From: Halorubrum sp. 2020YC2
Lineage (GTDB): Archaea; Halobacteriota; Halobacteria; Halobacteriales; Haloferacaceae
NCBI RefSeq assembly: GCF_018623055.1
Contig: NZ_CP076019.1
Location: 2,604,001 to 2,668,000, forward strand
Direction of reading: 5' to 3'
DNA: 64,000 nucleotides
Positions 8,614 through 15,712 of this stretch are shown here, piece by piece. Below the pieces are notes generated by a model, which made no database searches, had not been told where the DNA came from, and saw nothing but the letters and a program-made list of their open reading frames with translations. Both the position numbers and the translations under genes were made by a program. The number at the start of each line of letters is the position of its first letter. Within the stretch, counting starts at the first letter, position 1.

Positions 8614-9659
8614 CCGCGGACGCCTACACCGCGAGCGTCGTCGGCGGCACCGGGTTCACCGGCGGCGAACTGCTGCGGATCCTCGCCGGCCACCCGGAGT
8701 TCGAGGTCGTCCAGGCCACCTCGCGGTCAGCCGACAACATGACCGTCGGGCGCTCGCACCCGAACCTGCGCGGGTTGGACCTGCGCTTCTCGGACCCCGA
8801 CGACATCGAATCCGTCGACGTGCTGTTCGCGGCGACGCCCCACGGCGTCTCGATGGAGCGCATCGACGAGTTCTTCGAGGCCGCCGACACGGTCGTCGAC
8901 CTCTCGGCCGACTTCCGGCTCCCCGAGGCCGACGCCTACGACGAGTGGTACGACGGCCACGAGTCGCCGGAGTACTTGGAGCGCGCGGAGTACGCGCTCC
9001 CCGAGATCAACCGCGAGAACCTCCCCGGCGCCGACCTGATCGCGGGCGGCGGCTGCAACGCGACCGCGACGATCCTCGGCCTCAAGCCGCTGGTCGACGC
9101 GGGCGCGCTCGGCCCCGACGCGGGCGAGGTCGTCGTCGACGTGAAGGTCGGCTCCTCGGAGGGCGGCGCCGGCGGCGGCGCGGCCTCCTCGCACCCGGAG
9201 CGCTCGGGCGTCGTGCGCCCGTACGCGCCCACCGGCCACCGCCACGAGGCGGAGATAGAGGCGTACCTCGGCCTCTCCGTCTCCTTCACCGTCCACGCGG
9301 TCGACATGGTCCGCGGCGCGAGCGCGACCTGCCACGTCTTCCCCGACGAGCCGGTCTCGAAGGGGGACCTGTGGGGCGCGTACCGCGACGCGTACGCCGA
9401 CGAGCCGTTCATGCGGATCGTCTCCGGCGGGGGCGGCGTCTACCGCTACCCCGAGCCGAAGTCGGTCGCGGGGACGAACCACGGCGAGGTCGGCTTCGAA
9501 CTCGACCCCGGGAACCGGCGCGTCGTCGTCTTCTCGGCCATCGACAACATGACCAAGGGCTCCGCGGGACAGGCGGTCCACGCGGCGAACGTCGCCTTGG
9601 GGCTGCCCGAGACCGCCGGCTTGGGGTTCGACGGGCTTCACCCGGTGGGGTCGCCATGA
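8610..9659 (+). CDS. argC: [LysW]-glutamyl phosphate reductase (N-acetyl-gamma-glutamyl-phosphate reductase family)
   Basis: ArgC/LysY reduces the carrier-bound acyl phosphate to a semialdehyde with NADPH. The N-terminal VVGGTGFTGGELLRIL is the nucleotide-binding loop. The catalytic cysteine is Cys149 in GGGCNATATILGLKPL. The GSSEGGAGGGAASSHPER segment and the late DNMTKGSAGQAVHAAN region also fit the family. The protein is 349 residues, a normal length. It starts with GTG overlapping the argX stop, and its own stop overlaps argB in ATGA, both signs of translational coupling. Confidence 0.95.
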   Translation: MTADAYTASVVGGTGFTGGELLRILAGHPEFEVVQATSRSADNMTVGRSHPNLRGLDLRFSDPDDIESVDVLFAATPHGVSMERIDEFFEAADTVVDLSADFRLPEADAYDEWYDGHESPEYLERAEYALPEINRENLPGADLIAGGGCNATATILGLKPLVDAGALGPDAGEVVVDVKVGSSEGGAGGGAASSHPERSGVVRPYAPTGHRHEAEIEAYLGLSVSFTVHAVDMVRGASATCHVFPDEPVSKGDLWGAYRDAYADEPFMRIVSGGGGVYRYPEPKSVAGTNHGEVGFELDPGNRRVVVFSAIDNMTKGSAGQAVHAANVALGLPETAGLGFDGLHPVGSP

Positions 9660-10588
9660 CGGGAAGCGATTCCGAATCGACGACCGAACCCCCGGTCGTC
9701 GTCAAGGTCGGCGGGGCGAAGGCGGTCGACCCGGCCGGCGCGGTCGGGGACGTCGCCCACCTCGCCGCCAACGGCCGCGCGGTCGCCGTCGTCCACGGCG
9801 GCTCGACGGTCGTCGACGAGACGCTCGAACGGCTCGGCATCGAGCCGGAGTACGTCGAGTCCGCCTCCGGCGTCACCGGACGCTTCACCGACGCGGAGAC
9901 GATGGAGGCGTTCGCGATGGCGATGGCGGGGAAGCTCAACACCGAGCTGACGGCGCGGTTCCGCTCGGCCGGCGTCGACGCGGTCGGGCTGAGCGGCGTC
10001 GACGGCGGGCTCCTCTCGGGCCCGCGCAAGTCCGCGGTCCGCGTCGTCGAGGACGGGAAGAAGAAGATCCGCCGCGGCGACCACTCGGGGCGGATCGAGT
10101 CGGTGAACGCCGACCTCCTCTCCGGGCTCCTCGCGGACGGCTACACGCCGGTCGTCTCGCCGCCGATGGCGGGCGACGAGGGCGACGGCGAGGTCACCCC
10201 GGTCAACGCGGACGCCGACCGCGCGGCCGCGGCGGTCGCGGGCGCGCTCGGCGCCGACCTCGTCCTGTTGACCGACGTGTCTGGCGTGTACGCCGACCCG
10301 AACGACCCCGAAACGCGCATCGACGCGGCCGCGACGCCCGACGAACTGGCGGCCGTCGAGGACGCCGCTGAGGGGTTCATGGGCAAGAAGGTGATGGCCG
10401 CGACGGAGGCGCTCGACGGCGGCGCCGGCCGCGTCGTGATCGCGGACGCCAACGTCCGCGACCCGGTCGTCGCCGCGCTCGGCGGCGAGGGGACCGTGAT
10501 CGAGCGGTCGGCGCTCGGCGGCGACGCGGACGAAGGGGACGCCGACGGCGGCGATACCGTCGCGGCCGAAGGGGGTGAGACCGCGTGA
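9656..10588 (+). CDS. argB: [LysW]-glutamate/aminoadipate kinase
   Basis: This amino-acid kinase phosphorylates the side-chain carboxylate of LysW-bound glutamate. The fold is shown by VVVKVGGAKA near the start, AVVHGGSTVVDETLERLGI, and the LLTDVSGVYADP and GGMGxK-like EGFMGKKVMAATEAL regions. The protein is 310 residues, including about 25 acidic, glycine-rich tail residues outside the fold. Both ends overlap neighbours (argC before, the argD GTG after). Confidence 0.95.
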   Translation: MTGSDSESTTEPPVVVKVGGAKAVDPAGAVGDVAHLAANGRAVAVVHGGSTVVDETLERLGIEPEYVESASGVTGRFTDAETMEAFAMAMAGKLNTELTARFRSAGVDAVGLSGVDGGLLSGPRKSAVRVVEDGKKKIRRGDHSGRIESVNADLLSGLLADGYTPVVSPPMAGDEGDGEVTPVNADADRAAAAVAGALGADLVLLTDVSGVYADPNDPETRIDAAATPDELAAVEDAAEGFMGKKVMAATEALDGGAGRVVIADANVRDPVVAALGGEGTVIERSALGGDADEGDADGGDTVAAEGGETA

Positions 10589-11712
10589 GCGGCTTCGTCT
10601 TCTCCGAGAAGCCGATCGAGATCGCCTCCGGCGACGGCGTCCACGTCACCGACGCGAACGGCACCGAATACCTCGACTTCGGCGCCAGCTACGCCTGTAC
10701 GCCGGTCGGCCACTGTCACCCCGAGGTCGTCGACGCCGCGACGGGCCAGCTGGAGGAGCTCATGTACGTCCAGGCGTCGTACCCGCACGCGGCGCGGACG
10801 GCGTTATACGAGCGGTTGGCCGAGGTCGCGCCCGTCGACGTCGACAACGTCTGGCTCTGTAACTCCGGCACCGAGGCGAACGAGGCCGCGCTGAAGTTCG
10901 CCCGGCACGCGACGGGCCGCGAGAAGATACTCGCGACCACGCAGGGGTTCCACGGCCGGACGATGGGGACGCTCGCGACGACGTGGAAGGACAAGTACAA
11001 GGAGGGGTTCGGCCCGCTCGCGGGCGGCGTGGAGTTCGTCGAGTACGGCGACGCGGACGCGATGCGCGAGGCCGTCGACGAGGACACCGCCGCGGTCATC
11101 TTAGAGCCGCTCCAGGGCGAGGGGGGGATCAACCCCGTCTCGACCGAGTACCTTCAGGCGGTCCGCGTCGCGACCGCGACGTCCGGCGCCGCGATGATCC
11201 TCGACGAGATCCAGACCGGGCTCGGCCGCACCGGGTCGATGTGGGCCGCCGACCGCCACGACGTGGTCCCGGACATCCTGACGACCGCGAAGGGGCTCGG
11301 CAGCGGGCTCCCGATCGGTGCGACGCTGTGCCGCGACTGGATCGCCGCGGACTCGGGCGACCACGGCTCGACGTTCTCCGGCGGGCCGGTGGTGTCGGCG
11401 GCGGCGGGCGCCACCCTCGACGTGATCGAGCGCGAGGGGCTGGCCGCCCACGCCGACGAGATGGGGAGCTATCTCCGCGGCGAACTCCGCGACCGGCTGG
11501 GCGACGACGTCCGCGACGTGCGCGGCGACGGGCTGATGGTCGGGGTCGAGGTGCGCCGCGGGTCGAACCGCCTGCTCCGCGACCTCGCCATCGACCACCA
11601 GATCCTCGCGCTGCCGGCGGGGCGGACCGTGCTGCGCCTGCTGCCGCCGCTGACGGTCGAGCGCGAGCACGCCGACGCCGTCGTCGACGCGATAGCCGAG
11701 GTGGTCGGCTGA
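10585..11712 (+). CDS. argD: [LysW]-ornithine/lysine aminotransferase
   Basis: This class III PLP aminotransferase converts the LysW-linked semialdehyde to LysW-linked ornithine with glutamate as donor. The features are YLDFGASYACTPVGHCHP, the LCNSGTEANEAALKFAR phosphate-binding region, GFHGRTMGTLATTWK, AMILDEIQTGLGRTG and the Schiff-base Lys236 in TTAKGLGSGLPIG. The 375-residue length is typical. Its GTG overlaps the argB stop by four bases, and its TGA overlaps the next ATG. Confidence 0.95.
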   Translation: MSGFVFSEKPIEIASGDGVHVTDANGTEYLDFGASYACTPVGHCHPEVVDAATGQLEELMYVQASYPHAARTALYERLAEVAPVDVDNVWLCNSGTEANEAALKFARHATGREKILATTQGFHGRTMGTLATTWKDKYKEGFGPLAGGVEFVEYGDADAMREAVDEDTAAVILEPLQGEGGINPVSTEYLQAVRVATATSGAAMILDEIQTGLGRTGSMWAADRHDVVPDILTTAKGLGSGLPIGATLCRDWIAADSGDHGSTFSGGPVVSAAAGATLDVIEREGLAAHADEMGSYLRGELRDRLGDDVRDVRGDGLMVGVEVRRGSNRLLRDLAIDHQILALPAGRTVLRLLPPLTVEREHADAVVDAIAEVVG

Positions 11713-12881
11713 TGGCGGCCGGCAAGGAGCGCGAGCGCGCGGCGGACGACGAGTCGTCCGGCGGCACCGACGTCGTCGCGGGCGGCGGCTACCCCCCGGC
11801 CTGCGACACGGCGGCCCGGAAGCTGCTGTACGACATGGTCTCTATCCCCTCGCCGTCGCGCGAGGAGGAGCGGGCCGCCGAGCGCCTTGCCGACTTCTTC
11901 GAGGCGAACGGCCGGGAGGCGTGGATCGACGAGGTCGGGAACGTCCGCGCGCCGGCGAACGACGCCGTGCTGCTCACCTCCCACTTCGACACCGTCCCCG
12001 GCGACATCCCGGTCGAGGTGCGGCCGGCGCCGCCGGAGGGCGAACTCCCGGAACCCTCCGACGTCCGCGTCGGGGAACCCGGCGACCCCGTGCTGTGGGG
12101 CCGCGGCGCGGTCGACGCGACGGGACCGCTGGTCGCGATGGCGGTCGCGGCGGTGAAGACCGGCGTCTCCTTCGCGGGGGTCGTCCGCGAGGAGGTCGAC
12201 TCCGGCGGGGCGCGCGCCCTCATCGACGACCGCGACGCGCCCGAGGCGGTGATAAACGGCGAGCCGTCGGGCTGGCAGGGGATCACGCTCGGCTACCGCG
12301 GCCTGCTGGAGGGGACGTACGTGAACACCAGCGAGTCGGGCCACTCCTCGCGGCCGGAGCCGAACGCGATCCAGCACGCGATCGACTGGTGGCACGGCGT
12401 CGAGGAGGCGTTCACGCCGGAGGACTCGGAGACGGCCGTGTTCGACCAGGTAACGACCAAGCCCATCTCCGTCGACGGCGGCCTGAGCGACGACGGCCTC
12501 GCCGTCGAGACGACGATGGACGTCCAGCTCCGGATCCCGCCCTCGCGCCCGGTGGACGAGATCCACGAGCTGGCGGAGGCGGAGCTGTCCACCGGCTCTG
12601 TGCAGTGGGGCGAGCCGATGCCGCCCGTGATGGAGAGCCCCCGGACCGACCTCGCGCGGGCGTTCCGCGTCGCGATCCGGGGCGCCGGCGGCGACGTGCG
12701 CCTGCTCCGGAAGACCGGCACGAGCGACATGAACCTCTTCGCGGCCGCGTGGGACTGCCCGATGGTCACCTACGGCCCCGGGAACTCCGACTTGGACCAC
12801 GCGCCCGACGAGCGGCTCCCGCTCCCGGACCTCGACCGCGCCGTGGACGTGCTGACCGAGGTCTGTCGCGAGCGACTCTGA
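11712..12881 (+). CDS. lysK: [LysW]-ornithine/lysine hydrolase (M20 family)
   Basis: This M20 metallopeptidase releases ornithine from LysW and regenerates the carrier. The metal-binding LTSHFDTVPGD is near residue 91, the bridging aspartate lies in GRGAVDATGPL, and VREEVDSGG supplies the general base region. The 389-residue protein starts at ATG 11712, which shares a base with the argD stop. The first 28 residues are an acidic extension. It is called argE/lysK in different annotations; the reaction inferred here is ornithine release, because argF follows 55 bases later. Confidence 0.93.
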   Translation: MAAGKERERAADDESSGGTDVVAGGGYPPACDTAARKLLYDMVSIPSPSREEERAAERLADFFEANGREAWIDEVGNVRAPANDAVLLTSHFDTVPGDIPVEVRPAPPEGELPEPSDVRVGEPGDPVLWGRGAVDATGPLVAMAVAAVKTGVSFAGVVREEVDSGGARALIDDRDAPEAVINGEPSGWQGITLGYRGLLEGTYVNTSESGHSSRPEPNAIQHAIDWWHGVEEAFTPEDSETAVFDQVTTKPISVDGGLSDDGLAVETTMDVQLRIPPSRPVDEIHELAEAELSTGSVQWGEPMPPVMESPRTDLARAFRVAIRGAGGDVRLLRKTGTSDMNLFAAAWDCPMVTYGPGNSDLDHAPDERLPLPDLDRAVDVLTEVCRERL

Positions 12882-12936
12882 CCCGCCGCGACCCGCTCAC
12901 ACCGTTTTCGAACGACACCACACTCCCAACCCAACG

Positions 12937-13836
12937 ATGCCACTCGCCACCGACGACTTCCTCGACATCGACGACGTGACGCCAGCCGAACTGGACGCCC
13001 TGCTCGACCGCGCCGCCGCGATGAAGGCGGGCGAGACGGACCCCCGACTGGCGGACGCCACGCTCGGGATGATCTTCGAGAAGCCCTCGACGCGCACCCG
13101 CGTCTCCTTCGAGACGGGGATGACTCGTTTGGGCGGCCACGCGATGTTCCTCGGCCCCGACGACATCCAACTGGGTCACGGCGAGCCGCTGAAGGACACG
13201 GCGCGCGTGCTCGGCCGGTACGTCGACGGGGTGATGGCGCGGCTGTTCGACCACGCGGACGTCGAAATCCTCGCGGAGTACGCCGACTGCCCCGTGATCA
13301 ACGGACTCACCGACGAGGCGCACCCCTGTCAGACGCTCGCGGACCTCCTCACGATCCGCGAGACGGTCGGGGAGGACGCGACCGTCGCGTGGGTGGGCGA
13401 CGGCAACAACGTCGGCCAGTCGTTCGTCGTCGGCGCGGCGATGGCGGGAATCGACGTCGAGGTCGCCACGCCCGCCGACTACGGGATGAACCCTGCCGTC
13501 TTCGACCGCGCCACCGAGTTCGGCGCGGACGTGGAGCCGACGACGGACCCCGAGGCCGCGATCGAGGGCGCCGACATCGTCTACACCGACGTGTGGATCT
13601 CGATGGGGCAGGAGGACGTACGCGGCGAGAAGCTGGCCGCCTTCGACGGGTTTCAGGTGAATCAGGACCTGCTCGCCGGCACCGACGCGAAGGTGATGCA
13701 CTGTCTGCCCGCGCACCGCGGCGAGGAGGTCACCGACGACGTGTTAGAGTCCGACCGCGCCCTCGTCTGGGATCAGGCGGAAAACCGGATGCACGCCCAG
13801 AACGCACTGCTCGTCGAACTGCTCGGTGGAGAGTGA
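12937..13836 (+). CDS. argF: Ornithine carbamoyltransferase
   Basis: ArgF makes citrulline from ornithine and carbamoyl phosphate. The carbamoyl phosphate loop STRTR is at residues 51-55, HPCQTLADL follows, and the ornithine-binding HCLPAHRG is at 255-262. The 299-residue length is normal for the catabolic/anabolic archaeal forms. It completes the arginine block: lysW to argE give ornithine, argF gives citrulline, and argG and argH give arginine. A repeat element begins about 30 bases after its stop. Confidence 0.96.
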   Translation: MPLATDDFLDIDDVTPAELDALLDRAAAMKAGETDPRLADATLGMIFEKPSTRTRVSFETGMTRLGGHAMFLGPDDIQLGHGEPLKDTARVLGRYVDGVMARLFDHADVEILAEYADCPVINGLTDEAHPCQTLADLLTIRETVGEDATVAWVGDGNNVGQSFVVGAAMAGIDVEVATPADYGMNPAVFDRATEFGADVEPTTDPEAAIEGADIVYTDVWISMGQEDVRGEKLAAFDGFQVNQDLLAGTDAKVMHCLPAHRGEEVTDDVLESDRALVWDQAENRMHAQNALLVELLGGE

Positions 13837-13868
13837 GGGCAGATCGGATCCAGTCGGGTATGAGACTG

Positions 13869-14184
13869 TTATAAACAGGTGTGCGGTGGCGCGTGCCTGC
13901 GAGCGGCCGCCCTCGGCGGCCGCGAGGAGCACGCGCGAGGGAGTCGCTGGCGCCGACGGCGCCAGCGACGAGGCTGGGGAGGTGTGAGGTGCGGTTGCCG
14001 TGCGGGGCGGGACTCAAAGGGGCAGCCGGGAGGGTAGCGTAGACGACGTAAGTAGCGTGGCGCTACGCGCCACGGAAAGCCGGCGGCGAAGCCGCCGGCG
14101 ACACCGCAACAAGGGAGCGAACGGAGTGAGCGACCAAGTGAGGAGCGCAGCGAGTGTACGCTACCCTCCCGGCTGGGGCTTTGG
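13869..14184 (+). ncRNA. Intergenic structured element, copy 2 (complete)
   Basis: A TATA-like TTATAAA (13869-13875) lies 10 bases before GGTGGCGCGTGCC. P1 has outer arms GCGCGTGC 13889-13896 and GCACGCGC 13929-13936, and inner arms GCGGCCGCC/GGCGGCCGC with GA on both sides. P2 pairs GTCGCTGGCGCC 13943-13954 with GGCGCCAGCGAC 13958-13969. Then come GAGGCTGGGGAGGTGTGAGG and GGGACTCAAAGGGG. P3 pairs AGCCGGGAGGGTAGCGTA 14024-14041 perfectly with 14157-14174. Inside P3 are two extra hairpins with TAC and GAA loops (about 14062-14110), absent from most other copies. The element lies between the convergent argF and tatC1, so it is not a leader of either. Confidence 0.65.
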
Positions 14185-14341
14185 AGGTGTTCACCGCCGA
14201 TCTGCCAGCAGCCATTTATAAGCAAGCGGCTAGAGCTTTGGCGGTGTTCGTCGTGGAGTCATCAGCAACGACTTATAAACAATCGACTGGGGCTTCAGAA
14301 GCGTTCACCTCCACTCCGCGGTCGACTACTTATAAACAACC
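14171..14341 (+). repeat. Three diverged 57-base modules after element copy 2
   Basis: Modules begin at 14171 (GGCTGGGGCTTTGG), 14228 (GGCTAGAGCTTTGG) and 14285 (GACTGGGGCTTCAG), and a fourth start, GACAGCG, falls at 14342. Each step is exactly 57 bases. Each module ends with TTTATAAGC or TTATAAAC about 10 bases before the next start. The middle 20 bases are different in each module, while spacing and both end motifs hold. The array stops just before the 3' end of tatC1. Confidence 0.7.
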
Positions 14342-14355
14342 GACAGCGACCGGAT

Positions 14356-15573
14356 CTAGTTCCCGGTCCAGCGCAGCACCGCGAGCGTTCCCTCGAAGAG
14401 AGCGATCATCGTCAGCGTCACGATGATCGGCGCCATCCCGGTCGGGTCGGGGCTGAAGAGGAAGGCGACCCCGAGGAACGACCCCCAGAAGATCAGCCGC
14501 TTCGACTCCAGCCACCGCCGCGTGACGAGGTTCATCATGATCGCGAGCATGATGAAAAGCGGGATCTGGAAGACGATCGCCATGAACGCCAGCATGATGA
14601 CGATCAGGTTGAACGTCTCCGCGAGTCCGAAGGCGATCGTCGCCGCGTCGGAGGTGTAGGTGGTGAAATACGAGAAGATCGCGGGCAACACGAGGAAGTG
14701 CGCGAACGCGATTCCGACCCCGCCGAGGACCAGACTCGTGGGAACCGCCGCGAGGTAGTAGCGCCGCTCGTTCTCGTAGAGCCCGGGCTTCATGAACCGA
14801 TACGTCTGGTAGACGAACGCCGGGAGTCCGACCACGACGCCCGCGAGGCCGGCGACCTTCAGCCGGGTGAGCGGGAGTTCGAGCGGACCGTACAGCCGCG
14901 GCCGGTTCTCCAGCGGCGCGGGGATGTGGTAGCTCCAGAAGTAGTTGATCAGCTCCGTCGACTCGGTCACCACGACGAGCGTCGCGAGCCCGCCGACGAG
15001 GAACACGACCGCGAGCCGGCGCATCATCTCCTCGATGTGGGCCGCCAGCGGCATCTCCTCGTCCGTCTCCGGCCCCTCGATGCCGCCGAACGACTCCTCG
15101 TCGTCGACGGCCTGCGGAGCGTTCGCGGCCGGCGGGGCGCCCGCGGCCGTCTCCGGGGTGCCGCCGTCGCCGGCGGCCGCGGTGTCCGCGGTCGCGGCGT
15201 CGTCGACCGACCCCTCGTCGCGCTCGCTCCCGTCGTCGAGGGCGTCCGAGCGACCGGCATCGAGGGCGTCCGAGCGACCGGCGTCCTCGGCCTCGACCAC
15301 CTCGTCCGGGTCCGAGAGCGTGTCCGGCCGCCCGTCGGCGGACTCGTCCGCGTCGCCCTCGACGGACCCGTCCGCGTCGCCTTCGGCCGCCCCCACCTCG
15401 GGTTCGACCTCGGCGGTCACCTCGGACTCGACTCCCTCGGACGCCTCCGAGTCGGTGGATCCGTCGCCCTCGGACGCCTCGTCGACGGCGCCGTCGCTTC
15501 CGGGTTCGCCCTCATCGGTCGACCCGTCGGCGGCGGCCGAGTCGTCGTCGCGCGACCGGTCCGAATCGTCCAT
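14356..15573 (-). CDS. tatC1: Twin-arginine translocase subunit TatC (single-domain, long acidic N-tail)
   Basis: TatC is the membrane receptor for twin-arginine signal peptides, the main protein export route in haloarchaea. The protein has 405 residues. About the first 165 are a disordered tail of D, E, S and G; the six-helix TatC core follows, opening with PLAAHIEEMMRRL, equivalent to the N-terminal cytoplasmic signature, and including GLPAFVYQTYRFMKPGLY and the SPDP segment before the last helices. It is divergent from tatC2 with only about 139 bases between start codons. The downstream end converges on a repeat array. Confidence 0.94.
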   Translation of the reverse strand: MDDSDRSRDDDSAAADGSTDEGEPGSDGAVDEASEGDGSTDSEASEGVESEVTAEVEPEVGAAEGDADGSVEGDADESADGRPDTLSDPDEVVEAEDAGRSDALDAGRSDALDDGSERDEGSVDDAATADTAAAGDGGTPETAAGAPPAANAPQAVDDEESFGGIEGPETDEEMPLAAHIEEMMRRLAVVFLVGGLATLVVVTESTELINYFWSYHIPAPLENRPRLYGPLELPLTRLKVAGLAGVVVGLPAFVYQTYRFMKPGLYENERRYYLAAVPTSLVLGGVGIAFAHFLVLPAIFSYFTTYTSDAATIAFGLAETFNLIVIMLAFMAIVFQIPLFIMLAIMMNLVTRRWLESKRLIFWGSFLGVAFLFSPDPTGMAPIIVTLTMIALFEGTLAVLRWTGN

Positions 15574-15597
15574 TCAGTTGCTACACGCGACCGGGCG

Positions 15598-15690
15598 GTT
15601 ATCAACCTTTTCGGATAGCGGCGCGGCTGACCGTCCGACGGTGGGGTCCGGACGGTCGGAGACCCGCCCGCGGTCGAAAAGGTTGATAAC
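15598..15690. promoter_or_regulatory. Mirror-image divergent promoter of tatC1 and tatC2
   Basis: GTTATCAACCTTTTCG at 15598-15613 is the exact reverse complement of CGAAAAGGTTGATAAC at 15675-15690. Each copy reads as a purine-rich BRE-like part (CGAAAA) plus a TATA-like part (GTTGATAAC) and ends 22-24 bases before its own ATG (15573 on minus, 15713 on plus), so both messages should be leaderless. A second, inner inverted repeat, GACCGTCCG 15629-15637 and CGGACGGTC 15649-15657, shares almost the same centre. The identical cores suggest equal expression of the two TatC proteins, and the inner palindrome suggests a shared regulator. Confidence 0.7.
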
Positions 15691-15712
15691 GGCGACGGCC
15701 TTCGCCTCCCGT

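Noticed and set aside
13869-14345. The element as an insertion sequence or a MITE with terminal inverted repeats
   Set aside because: No transposase frame and no matching inverted ends or target duplications could be seen. The inverted arms are internal helices, and the modules are direct repeats.
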